A DNA stretch of 64,000 bases from Thereva unica. Taxonomy: Eukaryota; Arthropoda; Insecta; Diptera; Therevidae. This document shows, piece after piece, positions 23,632 to 34,079 of the stretch. A model generated the notes under the pieces. It was given only the letters and a program-made list of their open reading frames with translations, searched no databases and was not told the origin of the DNA. Position numbers and translations under genes: made by a program. The stretch is taken from assembly GCA_949987705.1 (NCBI GenBank), contig OX465281.1, forward strand, positions 220,381,978 through 220,445,977, in the 5' to 3' direction. Each line of letters begins with the position of its first letter. The stretch's first letter is position 1.

Positions 23632-24026
23632 ACAAATGACTCAAAAAATGTTTTTTTTTTTTTTTTAGCCCAGGCAATGAATGCTCAAAAAAAGGTATAG
23701 AGGGAAATGCTTGGAACACAATTTTTGACTTCGTAACTTTGTTTGGACTAGTTAGGAGGTGAACATATCAAAAGTCCCCGCCCCTAGCCCTTGAGCTTGG
23801 GGAAAGAGGGGGGTTTAAAGGACCCATTTTTCGGTTTTTCGCTTATATCTGGGAAACTATGCGTCCTAGCGACATGACCACTATAAACAAAATGAAAGCT
23901 GATTAAATTTTCTATAAGTTTGGCTCAGTCAAGTTTTTCGATATCTTGTATAGTTTTCGAGATATCTGCTCTTGAAAGTCTGTAATTTTCGAAAAAAAAA
24001 ATTGCTCTTTTTTGCCAGATGACTCT
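23632..24026. repeat. Left terminal inverted repeat of the 23.6-25.1 kb element
   Basis: Its inner end is TTGCCAGATGACTCT. Notable words are CCCCGCCCCTAGCCCTTGAG and CTATGCGTCCTAGCGACATG, which recur inverted in the right arm. An A/T-run near 23651-23666 and the segment ATGAATGCTC are longer than in the right arm. Confidence 0.8.
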
Positions 24027-24135
24027 ATAAGCCATTGGGATAGTTTTATAAATCACAACCATTAAATGAAAACGAAGTTTATTGAAATAGGAAAGTGAAT
24101 TAACATAAAACATTACAACAGTAGGCACCATTGAG

Positions 24136-24450
24136 TCAATTTCTAGCGATCTTGGGGTGGGAAGGACCTTCATCCTCGTCTTCGTTTTCATCTTCTTTTT
24201 CTCCAATCTCTTCTCCATCGGACCCCTGTAGAGAAACGTTCAGAGGATCCTCCTGGTCTTCTTCATCTTCGGAGTCAACTTGAATGACCCCATTCAGGCA
24301 CTTCTCCTGGCAATTTTGGCATGCTGAGGAACATTTGAGGCTTCCTTTTTTGCAGCCACACTTCACGCTGGCACAGTTTTTCTTACATCGGCAGAAAATC
24401 ACTTTCAGGATATCCTCCGGTGCAGCTGCTAACTCACTGTGCACTGGGAC
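24136..24450 (-). pseudogene. Cysteine-rich C-terminal part of a transposon-borne protein
   Basis: The minus-strand frame reads LAAAPEDILKVIFCRCKKNC, then CGCKKGSLKCSSAC, CQNCQEKC, and ends in a long acidic tail (SEDEEDQED, EKEDENEDEDEG) before TAG. The spacing of CxC, CxCKKG, CS-C and C-C-C cysteines resembles the tesmin/CXC-like C-terminus seen in a family of repeated invertebrate proteins that also carry the AFTGCDTTS motif. Its only in-frame start is a GTG, so it is the end of the longer protein whose upstream part lies in the neighbouring frame, not a separate gene. An AATAAA follows ~55 bases after the stop. Its function is unknown to me. Confidence 0.6.
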
Positions 24451-24661
24451 CGGGGTCTGAAAAGACTGCTGCTGCTTTCTGGACCGCTGGAGATTTCAGA
24501 TACAACTTCGCAAATGCGACCTTGCTTTTTTGAAATGCAGAAGATGTTGTGTCGCATCCAGTAAAGGCGTGCGAAAATAGCGCGTCTTTGAAACCTTGTT
24601 GCTGAAGCTCTTGAGATGAGAAGAATGAATCTCTTATCTTCCCACGTCCAGGCAACCACAA
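24434..24661 (-). pseudogene. HAFTGCDTTS-motif part of the same transposon-borne protein
   Basis: The frame contains FKDALFSHAFTGCDTTSSAF, then FAKLYLKSP and AAAVF. The HAFTGCDTT motif occurs in a widespread, repeated and functionally uncharacterised protein family of invertebrates. There the motif normally lies well upstream of the cysteine-rich end. Here only ~70 codons separate them and a stop in this frame overlaps the next piece. This suggests both an internal deletion and a frameshift near 24450. Upstream codons run into the right inverted repeat without a full N-terminus. Confidence 0.6.
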
Positions 24662-24698
24662 CCCTTTTGACGGAATTACTATTTAGGTTCATCGTAGA

Positions 24699-25070
24699 AG
24701 AGTCATCCGGTAAAAAAGAGCAAAAAAAATTTTTTTTTCGAAAATTACAGACTTTCAAGAGCAGATATCTCGAAAAATATACAAGATATCGAAAAACTTG
24801 ACTGAGCCAAACTTATAGAAAATTTAATCAGCTTTCGTTTTGTTTATAGTGGTCATGTCGCTAGGACGCATAGTTTCCCAGATATAAGCGAAAAACCGAA
24901 AAATGGGTCCTTTAAAACCCCCTCTTTCCCCAAGCTCAAGGGCTAGGGGCGGGGACTTTTGATATGTTCACCTCCTAACTAGTCCAAACAAAGTTGCGAA
25001 GTCAAAAATTGTGTTCCAAGCATTTCCCTCTATACCTTTTCGTTGCCTGGCCTAAAAACATTTTTTCATT
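24699..25070. repeat. Right terminal inverted repeat of the 23.6-25.1 kb element
   Basis: It begins AGAGTCATCCGG and runs to the CCTAAAAACATTTTTTCATTT tip. It is the inverted partner of 23632-24026. The neighbouring sequence from 25082 is a family A fragment, so this arm abuts another repeat. Confidence 0.8.
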
Positions 25071-25081
25071 TACTTATACCA

Positions 25082-25610
25082 AATTTCGCATTCGACGAGT
25101 CGCGTCTAGGGGCTACTATTCTACTTTCTGGAGTTCGCATAACCTCGCAGGATTGTGTAGGATTTCGCCATATCTTAAGACCCTATTTATACACAAGTCG
25201 CCGGCAGGCCGTGGCCTGAAAGTTTTCATTTTCGCCTTGAGGCCAAGTATCACCACACACTCACTGCAGTGCAAGGAAACTGACAAATATCTCTCTGTTT
25301 GGGAATTGATCGTCAGTCCGTGCCTGAAGATCTCAACTTCTATTCACTCTCAAGCCGTGAATTGGCGGCAAAAATTCACGCCGTATCTATTGGGATCGAA
25401 AAACAAGCCACGAGCTAAGTTCGAAAATCATCCACACTCGCGTTCGCGCTTGTTCGCAGGTGTTCACGACGTGAGTCTGGAGCCGCTTAGAAGTTTTCGA
25501 TGAGGCCATGAACATTTTTGCACTAGAATTAACAACCTGCTATGCTAAGCTGTTATCTTCGCCTGTATGTCTGTAGGGAATCATGGCTTCACCTTCACCA
25601 TGGCAGATTA
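25082..25610. mobile_element. Family A element, partial copy 3
   Basis: It shares with copies 1 and 2, in order, CGACGAGTCGCG, GGGGCTACTAT, TCGCCGGCAGGCCGTGGCCT, GTGCCTGAAGATCT, CCGTGAATTGGCGGCA, CATCCACACTCGC, CGCGCTTGTTCGC and CATGAACATTTTTGCACT. Neither end of the family is present. It starts next to the right arm of the 23.6-25.1 kb element. Confidence 0.75.
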
Positions 25611-25788
25611 GTAGTACAATATCATCCCTCGAAAAGAAGTCTCATCCCTCGGAAAAACGCGGAGTGGATTAAAAATGACCACAAGAAAATAACACGCTTT
25701 CAACACACTTTATATTTACAGTGAAGAGATGAAGATCTTGCTTCATAATCCTCCTTAGAGGCGTTCCACTCACGTTTAACACCTGAGA

Positions 25789-27086
25789 ATGGCGGCAATA
25801 AGACACTTTTGGATTATCGGCAACACTCTTTCTTGCCGCTTCAACAACTTAAATGGAGCGTCGCAGTCGCGGTCGAATGGGACGTCAGATTCCTTTGTTT
25901 TCTATACAGAAGTCCTAATATTAGTAATGAAGCCACCCTTTTGGCATTCGAAGCTATCTCTGAGCGGATCTCCGGTTTTTTCCGTCGTACGAAATCATTG
26001 TCGCGGGTGATTTCAACGTCCACAATTTAAATAGGCTTAGTCACTCAAAAGGCACCAGTGTTTCTGGCAAATGCGTGGGAATGCGTTTATTCATTCCCTA
26101 TTCAACCAAGTCTATAAAGCCACGTCAGAGTAGATGGTTGGCTAAACCTCTTCGCAGACTTTCGGCCTTTTGCCTTTGCTTTTGTCTTACTTCTCCGGAG
26201 TCTATCCAGACTCCTGGAAACTGGATGTTAAGTCTATACCGAAAATGGATGTACCAACAAACGAATTGACGTATCTGGAAATGTGACTTCCTCTGGATAG
26301 GTTGTAGATATACCTAATGACATCATTAAATGCCACCCTGGTATGTTGTCAAAACTGTATTATTAACTATTGGTATCCACCCAGTTCCAAGGAAATGGAT
26401 TAAGAGCTTCCTTTCTGACCTTCAATAAAGGTAGTATTGGATGGCATCGAATCGAATCCTCACACCATCTCGGCCGGAGTTCCTCAAGGATCAATTCTCT
26501 CACCCGCTCTTTTCCTAATATTTTTAAATGATCGGCTCTCAGTCCCTTCCAACCCACTGCTCAGCTTCGCTGATGACAGTACCCTGCGTTATTCTTATAT
26601 AAGACAAGTACGTGGCAGACCTTGTCTTCATCATCGTGTGCTCATGTCGAACTCTATCAACAGGGACATCGAACACATTCTTGAAGATCGAAGTACTGTC
26701 TCATTACTTATAAAACCTGGATCGACCTTCCTTCTGTCTCAGTGGACAAAACAACTCTTACAGCTGATCCTTCTCTTAACTTCTGCGGTATAACTTTATC
26801 TGAGGACCTGCGATGGAATGATCACATATTCCAAATCGCTAACCACACATCCCAATGCTTAGGATTTCTTAAGAGATGCAAATTTCTTCTCCCACCAGCA
26901 GCCAGAGCTACAACCTACAAATCCTACATTCGGCCCCGCCTCGAGTATAACGCATTTGTCCGGTCTGGCACCTCGAAATCCGCCTTATCGTGGTTGGATA
27001 AGGTGCAAAGCCACGCCATCCGAATCATAGGAAATGACTTACAAATACTTGCTTATAAAAACAAAAACCCCTTAATACCTCGTTGA
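25789..27086 (+). pseudogene. LINE of family C: endonuclease scrap plus reverse transcriptase
   Basis: Near 25990-26040 the frame gives GDFNVHNLNRLSHSKGT, the catalytic GDFN block of the AP endonuclease. Near 26195 comes PDSWKLDVKSIPK, the start of the reverse transcriptase. Then 26437-26793 reads AGVPQGSILSPALF, FLNDRLSVPSNP, FADDSTLRYS (catalytic FADD intact) and MSNSINRDIEHIL. From 26742 the frame gives LSEDLRWNDH, TTYKSYIRPRLEYN and the thumb. Several frameshifts and deletions separate these; the fingers/palm A block is missing. It is a Jockey/CR1-type element, sense to the host gene but inside its intron. Confidence 0.8.
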
Positions 27087-27664
27087 TTATCTTATCATCC
27101 CACAGCCCACTTCATTACTCTATCCACAAAAAACTCTTATATTTTTTGAAGCACACAAACAATTCTCACAAGTATTAGATATACTCATTAGCAATGAAGA
27201 AACCAAACAAAATTTAACCTGATGGTGTCACATTTTGGCGAATATGATGAATGCAATTAAAGACCGACGAATTTGTCGCTTCACTAATGATATTTCAAAA
27301 AGCCATCATCAAAAATTTCAAAATATGCTAAAAAAGATACAATAATAATTTTCTGATGTTTCATTGTATTTACTTCATAATTAATGACATTGCTGCTGTA
27401 TTCTGTATTTGCATGTATTTGCTTTCAAAATCACATTACAATTACACTCAACAAATTTAATGTGCAAACTAGTTATGGGAATATGCAAATAAGTATGGAA
27501 ATTAGTTCAACTTTGTATGAAAATTAGAATTGGTCTACTTTAGAAGTGCAACTTGGCTAGTTCTGAGGCTATTAAATAATCCAATGATAGATAAAAGTGG
27601 AAAACTGCATTAAAGTAGGTTAGAACGGAGAATTTAAACTAAGATAGTTTTAATACTAGAAAAA

Positions 27665-28662
27665 TTTGCATTGAAGGACTTGAATAAAAATCGAATCGAA
27701 TTAATAATACTCGCGGGGGACTTCAATGCACATTCAGCAGAAGATCGAACCGGCTGGGAAGGAACCATTAGCAAATTCGGACACGGAGTAATTAACGACA
27801 ACGGCTTACGCCTGCTTTCATTCGCATCGTCAAACAACTTCATCGTTGGCAACAGAATTCTCCGTCATCCACTCAAACACCAACACACCTGGCGAAATCC
27901 ATCCGGTAACGATTCAGCGATGTTAGACTACGTTTTGATCAACACAAGAATCCGATCGACGCTTAAAGGCGTACGCACAATGCGTGGTCAAGAAGAATTG
28001 AGCGAGAGTTTCATATGGCAGTATCCAACAAATTCTCGGCGCTGGCAATACCGGACGATATCGATGTAGAAGAAAGGCAATTATCGGCGTCTATTGTGGA
28101 GTCTGCAATGGAGTTGTGTCCACATAGCCGTAAACGGTCGCAGTCATGGATCTTGGAAAGCTGTCTGGACCTCGTCGATCAGCGAAGCGAATGAAACACA
28201 TCGACTATGAGCAAATCGAAGATTGAACAAAGAAGTTCGACAGAAAATGCAATTGGAACGAGAAGCATACTGGAATAACGTTGCGGCTGACGTGGAAAAA
28301 GCGGCGTCAAGGCACGACTACCGGACGCTGTATCAGACAATCCACCGGCTAGGCGACAAAACAACATCAACAAACGACAACATCAAAAAATCGGATAGAA
28401 CTTTTGTGGTTTATCCACATGAATGCCTGCAGCGGTAGAGAGAATTCTTTCACCAGCTGTAGAGCTACGATCCGCCGCAAGGTCCAGCACCCGAACCGTC
28501 GATTATCGAACAGCCGACGAATCAGTTTCTCGATACCGAACCGACAATTATCGAGGTGACCACAGCAATAAAATCGCTGAAAAATGGAAAAGCGTCGGGA
28601 AGACCAAGTAACCGCTGAGGCGATCAAAACCGAAGGTAATGTCACAACGACTTCATGTCCTC
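27665..28662 (+). pseudogene. RTE-like LINE, endonuclease and start of reverse transcriptase
   Basis: The frame reads IILAGDFNAHSAED, GVINDNGLRLLSF and HTWRNPSG, then MLDYVLI and RTMRG, the ordered AP-endonuclease blocks of RTE-like elements. After a frameshift, EVTTAIKSLKNGKASG and SQRLHVLI mark the start of the reverse transcriptase. The 5' end is missing, since nothing upstream of the GDFN block is recognisable. The coding frame stops abruptly at the Jockey-like insertion at 28668 and resumes at 29603. Confidence 0.8.
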
Positions 28663-28667
28663 ATAAC

Positions 28668-29597
28668 TCCTCCTTGACAACAAGGTCTCCCGTACTGAAT
28701 CTGTAATCGATCTTGGGGTTAGGTTAGAAAGTAAGTTGGATTTCTCCACCCACATCAATTATATCTCCTCCAAGGGCAATTCAGTCCTGGGATTTATAAA
28801 AAGATGGTCCAAAGAGTTTAACAACCCCCTCGTCACTAAACACCTGTACGTATCTTTGGTTAGGCCTTTGCTTGACTACGCTTCCCAGGTATGGTCTCCT
28901 TACTACTCCTCCCATGTTAGTAGAATCGAATCGGTTCAAAGAAAGTTCGTCCGGTTTGCACTCAGCCACCTCCCGTGGGATGACCCACTCGCTCTTCCGC
29001 CTTATGAGAACAGACTTAAATTGCTCAACTTAAGCTCCCTCCATAAGCGCCGTGAGGTCGCTGACGTTATATTCGTTCATCGACTGATGAATGACAAGGT
29101 GGACTCTGGTTTCTTAAGAAACCGCGCGTCATTTAGAGTGAATAACTACAACCTGAGAGGTGAACCTCTCTTGCACATCAATTCCTCTAACACCAATTAT
29201 GGCATGTTCGAACCCGTTAATCGCATGCTTATAAATACTAACAACAATAGGAGTGTGTTTAGCTTGCTAACCAGTGAAGTTGTCCTTAAAAGGACACTTC
29301 TCAATGTGGCGTGACTCTCTGCGTGCCTCACTCCCTTTTTAGTTTTGCATGCTTCTCTGTTTAATGTTTTTGATCTTTTATGTTTTTAATATTTTATGTT
29401 TGCATGTCTCAGCTGAGCCACAGCAGTGGTAAATATTTCTCAGCCCTGCTGGGAAGTGCGCCTTCTGTGTTAGAAGGGAAACTCTATATATGTATATATA
29501 TACATATATATATTTATATGTATGTATGTGTATGTATATATAGATTTTCATGCTTAGCTGAAAAGTGCGCCTTCTGTGCTAGAAGGGTTAACTCTAG
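28668..29597 (+). mobile_element. Jockey-like LINE 3' end inserted into the RTE-like element
   Basis: It is flanked by ATAAC at 28663-28667 and 29598-29602, a 5-bp target duplication. An ORF of 192 codons (28736-29314) starts FSTHINYISSKGNSVLGFIK, then LYVSLVRPLLDYASQVWSPY, IESVQRKFVRFAL and further C-terminal residues. It is the thumb and tail of a Jockey/CR1-type reverse transcriptase without stops, so relatively young. The 3' region carries GTGCGCCTTCTGTG-TAGAAGGG twice (29456 and 29562), separated by a TATATG-rich microsatellite. The RTE-like host sequence reads through once the insert is removed. Confidence 0.8.
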
Positions 29598-29602
29598 ATA
29601 AC

Positions 29603-31040
29603 ACACATATGGCATTCGGATCGTGTCCCTTCGGCGTGGCAGAAAGCGTCTCAATTTTGAAGAAAGGCGACAGTCGGGAATGAAAGAATTATCGCGCTAT
29701 TAGCCTTCTTTCGATCGTCGGCAAAGTATTCATGAAAATCATGCGATCGAGGCTACAGAGATATCGAGAGCAAACGAGCCGGAAAGAACAAGCGGGATTT
29801 GGACCACATCAAAGATGCATTGATCAAATATTCACACTCCGTCAGCTAATGGAAGAAAGAACTCGTTACGGCAAACGAACTATCGTCGTTTTCATCGATT
29901 TCAAATCCGCTTTCGATTGCATCGATTGGATCAGTTTGTGTAGAGCCTTCGAAACCGAACACCTGCTTTTGAAAATCATCCAACTTCTCCAAGCGGCGTA
30001 CGATGGCTCAACTATCAGCGTTCGTATTCGAAGCGATATATCCGAGGAATTCCCGATTCAAACAGGTGTCCGACAGGAAGACGTCGCTTCGTCACTACTC
30101 TTCAACGTCGTGATCGACGCGATTATGCGTGTGAAGCTTTCGATGGACAACTCGGAGTTCGATACGACGACAACAACTTCGTAACCGACTTAATGTTTGC
30201 CGACGATAGCGTCGTCTTCGCCGCCACGGATGTCAAAGCAACGCACATCTTATACGACATTTCCCGCATCGCCCAGTCATACGGGTTAAAAATCAATGCG
30301 GAAAAGACCAAAGCGCTCACAACGTACGGATCGAGGGCCAGTGTTCACCTCGATGGAACTCAAATCGAACAGGTTCCGAAGTTCAAATATTTGGGATCAT
30401 TGGTTGAGGAAACGAAAGTAGCATCGACGTCCGACGTTCACAGCCGCATTGGCCAGGCAGCAGCAACATTCAACATTCGATGAAGTGGTACGTACATATG
30501 GAAACGAACAAATATTGCCTTCAAAACGAAAGTACGCCTTTACCGAAGGTTGGTCCTTCCGATTCTTCTTTATGGATCGGAAACGTGGACACTGCTCAAA
30601 CCGGACTTCAACAAGCTCGAGGTCTTCCAAATGCGATGCTTGAGGCAGATCCTCGGTGTCTCACTCCGCGATCGCGCTCGAAACGAGACAGTTCGATAAA
30701 GATGCGATCAGCAGACACTTATCGAAGAGAAAATGCAACTACGGTGGTTTGGACATGTTTGCCGAATGGATGATAGCCGCTTGCCACTTTTCTGGCGAGA
30801 CCGTCCCGCAGACTGGAGAATCCCGCGATCAGCACCGAAGAAAACCTGGCTAAAGAATATCAAGGGTTACCTAAAAAATCAACCATTATCAGTTATCGAG
30901 GCTCACATCGCCAAAAATCGGAAAGAATGGAAACAAATCGTGAATAGAGTTCGAGACCCAGCGGCACCGACATCAGCGTATCCGTTGCGGAAACGTCCCG
31001 CTCGGACCGTAAGCTAACAAACCAAAGAAGAAGAAGAAAT
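29603..31040 (+). pseudogene. RTE-like LINE, reverse transcriptase and 3' end
   Basis: It continues the element begun at 27665. ORF 29732-30184 contains GFGPHQRCIDQIFTL, FIDFKSAFD (29891-29917, first catalytic block) and GVRQEDVASSLLFN. A frameshift leads to FADDSVVF (30196) and KFKYLGSLVEE. Another frame gives the SETWTLLKPDF block, and a last one gives LRWFGHVCRMDD, PKKTWLKNIKGYL and RKRPARTVS-stop. The 3' end is followed by AAGAAGAAGAAATAAAA. Normal RTE proteins have GVRQGC in block B; here it is RQED. Three frame changes make it inactive. Related copies lie at 50.1-51.2 kb (minus) and 63.1-63.5 kb. Confidence 0.85.
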
Positions 31041-32294
31041 AAAATTCAACTTGTACACAATCGAAATTACGAATAAAATCAGCCTAGCACGAATTGAATC
31101 ACTTTCAAGAGATGCTAAAGTACAGCGACCTTCTTAAGAAACAAGGATTAAATTGTAGCTCATAACTCAAGTAAGATCTTTACAACTTTTTTAAATACCT
31201 CTGATTGAGAAGGGTGCCTGCACACATGATTTAATCTACTTAATATTAAAATCGCATCATGAAATACTTCTGATATATTCTGATAAGGACATGAAACTAT
31301 TAATAATTTTTAGGATTCAAATCACATACCAAAGAAAAGATGAATCAGATCGTGACTCTTAAAGCTAATCTTTGCCAAAATCTGATGTCTTGCTACTCGT
31401 CTCGCGAATTAAATGTCGAACAGCATTTTTTTATATTTATATAAAGAAATTACGTATGAAAACGCCTTTTTGCCCCATTCATATGGGCAATTCCCCTAAT
31501 TTATAAAAAAAAAAAAAAATATAACGAAAAATCAAAACGTTTTTTTCAAGGCTGACAACGAAGCAATCAACGTTCCATTCTTGGGCAAGCAGTTTTGCAT
31601 CCCACTGTAAGTAAGTAAACTGAGCCTGGAATTCGAACACTCAAATCATGCCAATCCCACAATCCACATTTCTTCGCTGTGCTGTGCGCGCGATTTCTCA
31701 ACTCTCGCAATTATCATAGTCGAACACGAACAAACATATTCTGCGATCTGCGCACACATGCGCCGCCGTCGCGATCTCGGCTTGGCGCAATGTAGGAGAA
31801 GTAAAAGTCTCTGGAGCATGACAAATGCACAACAAAATGCAGCGCGGCATGACGCAAATGCACTGCAGCGCAAGTAAAAGTGATATCGTGAGCAAGGCCG
31901 TTCACTGGCAGCAACTGCAACAACCGTTACAGCAGCGCGACCAACTGCACAGCAGCCTCTGCACCTCATGGTGGCGGTATCGTTTTACAGCAACATTATA
32001 ATTTTTTTTTATTATTCACTTTATTATTGCCAGACCGCCCCAGCTGCGCCTGCAGTACAGTACACCAGTACAGAAAAGTCCTTTATGCAATCGAAAAAGT
32101 TTTTTTTTTTTGGGGGGAAATGAAAACGAATCTTTTGAAAACTTCAAAACCCTTTACTAACTCTGACAGCTGAATGACAGCTCCTGTCACTTGCGCAACA
32201 TTACTAAATAGCTGTAAAAAATTATGTAAAAGTCAAAATTTGTTTTAAACTAATTATTTAGAATTATAATTAATGAAACAATTTTTCTTTCCAG

Positions 32295-32452
32295 GAACAC
32301 ATTCAGGAAGTTCTGGACAAATGGACGCAAATAGATGATGAAATCTGGGCTAAGGTGATCGTCTTCGAGCGAAATCGCCGAGTTGCTAAAGCTTACGCCC
32401 GTGCTCCAGTTCTGACTATAAACGGATCGGACGATGGCTTCGACGGAATGCG
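32295..32452 (+). CDS. Second coding exon: start of the MH2 domain (Expansion/Rebuf family)
   Basis: It begins after TTTCTTTCCAG and ends before the donor GTTAGT. It is 158 bases, 52 codons plus two bases, and continues phase 0 from the exon ending at 16647. It reads EHIQEVLDKWTQIDDEIWAK, then VIVFERNRRVAKAYARAP, VLTINGSDDGFDGM and a split R codon. MH2 landmarks are the tryptophan (residue 57 of the joined protein), FE (63-64), N (66), RV (68-69) and TING (80-83). These match the W...YFE-N-RVG...VDGF start of Smad MH2 domains. The downstream L3-loop part must lie on later exons not seen here. No MH1 DNA-binding domain precedes it, which separates it from true R-Smads. It has no frameshifts or stops, in contrast to everything around it. 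Confidence 0.8.
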
Positions 32453-33149
32453 GTTAGTACAAAAATTAAATCTTACTAAATAAAAATTGCTCCGAAGGTA
32501 ATGCGTAATGAAAAGGAAGGTAATGCGCATGGTCGGTGTATGCTGTCAAACTCGGGTTTACATAAACACAAAATTCAAAATATTTTAGATACTAAGTCCG
32601 TATTACATCGTTTTCAGCAGAGATCAAGTCGTTGGCGTCTTCAAGATTAGCCTTCTCCAAGAGTTTCCTTGCCTTAACCTGACTCTCTTGGGTTTTATTT
32701 GGCAAAAGGCATTAAACTGACATTTCATGTTTGATTATATTTTTGCTATAAAAATATTTTATGCCTTAAAATATAGAAATTTGACATGGGTTGTGACACA
32801 GATCGCTAGTCCAATCCGTGGTGGATTTTTACTTGCGTGTTTGACATTCAATTTTGAATTTTGAGTTGGGGATCAGTTGTTGATTGAGTATACACAAAAC
32901 ATGACGAGATCAAACCTATGATTATTGCATAAGTGGTCAATACCCGATTATTGGATTGTGGTATAAATATTAAATGCAAACAAAGACCCTAATTATATTG
33001 ATATGTATAAGGCATTGTTATTAGCAAGTTTTTGCTGCTATTGAAGTCATTTCCAAATGCCTTGCAATTTTGACAGTTCGATGTCTCTAGACAGAAGTAC
33101 TTCGAAACTTAAATTTATCTGAAGCTTAGATCATTAATTGTTTCTGACT
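32453..33149 (+). other. Following intron, start; no feature recognised
   Basis: AT-rich DNA after the donor. Two GAAGGTAATGCG words lie near 32496 and 32517. No exon that would continue the MH2 domain (an IGL/DNP-type start) was found. Confidence 0.4.
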
Positions 33150-33345
33150 TATTTGCATACACCCGACCTTTCAGAAGACCCCACATCACTTTGCTGTTAG
33201 ATCACATGACCTCGGAGGCCAATTGAAATCTGCATTTCGTGATGTTACACTGGAAATTTCGATCAATGTTTTCTCGAATTGTTTAACATGTAATGCCGTC
33301 TTGTTGCAAAAAAACATCAGACACATCAATGCCTGTGCGTAAATT
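33150..33345 (-). pseudogene. mariner/Tc1-type transposase C-terminal relic
   Basis: Minus-strand frames give FLQQDGITC-stop-TIREN, a decayed QQDGA-CHTAR block holding the second catalytic aspartate. A second frame then gives NADFNWPPRSCDLT, the invariant INWPPRS-DLTPLD block, and GVYANK, the following KVYA-KP segment. Stops and a frame change interrupt it. It is an ancient fragment of about 65 codons. No terminal repeats were found. Confidence 0.75.
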
Positions 33346-34079
33346 TTTCTTTAAATTGAATCCGGGTCCAACTATATATAGACGCGAGTCGAGCTGAGTT
33401 AGTGTCGACTTAACCAGACCCAGCTCTGATACCTGGGTTGAGTTGAAATTATGCATGTAGATGCAAGTTCAGTACCTCAGTAGTTGAATTTAGTTGACAG
33501 CAGCATATCTGTGTTTTGTTTATGATTTGTGACGCGAGTCGAAAAGTCAAGTCAACCTCAACTCAACGATTCGGCACATCATGTATACGTAGTATTTGAA
33601 TTCATTTTATCTTAGTCCTAGTTTTAATGAATATGTTTCTAGCTATCTATTTTCCTATACATACTTCTTTTGAAAGCGCTCGAAGTGTGATATCATTTGC
33701 GCATTCAAGATTTTCCAAAGGCACTACAACTTCCAATCTGATTCCTGATGGTTCTGTACTGACTTTCTTCAGAATTTCTTCAAGTGCGGTAATGAATGGA
33801 ATCGATGAATACTTCTCTTTGGCATTTCAGCGAACTATCTTAGCGTATTCATTACTCGATTTTCGGCTGGGACAGATTACAAATACCTAGCTTACATGGA
33901 ATATAAATTCAAACCCAGCGGGAAATAGCGTGCTGCAATAGCAATCTTCGAACGCTCATTAAAAAGTTTGCAGCGCTCCACTTTTCATACCAGTTCTATA
34001 TATTTTTTAGCATGCACATCCGTAGGCAGGAATGCTCCTCGAAAAGCGTTTTAGAAGTGGAAGAAAAAGCATTTTAATG

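Larger units (their letters stand above)
23632..25070 (-). mobile_element. DNA element with ~370-395 bp near-identical terminal inverted repeats
   Basis: The first ~395 and last ~372 bases are inverted copies. From the inner border outward they differ at only about ten positions over ~330 bases, apart from A/T-run length changes and a small gap near the tips. The tips carry AAAAAATG, a T-run, TAGGCCAGGCAA (TAGCCCAGGCAA on the left) and AAAAGGTATAGAGGG. The 672-bp centre encodes, on the minus strand, two protein pieces described separately, followed by AATAAA (complement at ~24077). The high arm identity argues for a recent insertion or arm homogenisation. I cannot identify the superfamily. 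No certain target duplication was seen. Confidence 0.75.
16648..32294 (+). other. 15.6 kb intron of the MH2 gene, packed with mobile elements
   Basis: The intron is bounded by donor GTATGT and acceptor TTTTTCTTTCCAG, and joins phase-0 exons. It contains at least eight separate repeat or transposon remnants, listed individually. The parts not listed are 16.65-17.84, 18.13-18.57, 18.9-19.44, 20.33-22.44, 22.7-23.63, 27.1-27.66 and 31.04-32.29 kb. These are AT-rich and hold no gene that I can recognise. One weak hint at 20780-20850 (FRIASFNPKTV) resembles the start of a LINE endonuclease but is too short to call. Confidence 0.7.

Noticed and set aside
31646..31969. Cysteine-rich minus-strand ORF of 107 codons
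   Set aside because: Arises from CAG/GCA-rich composition on the plus strand; no domain spacing or conserved pattern.
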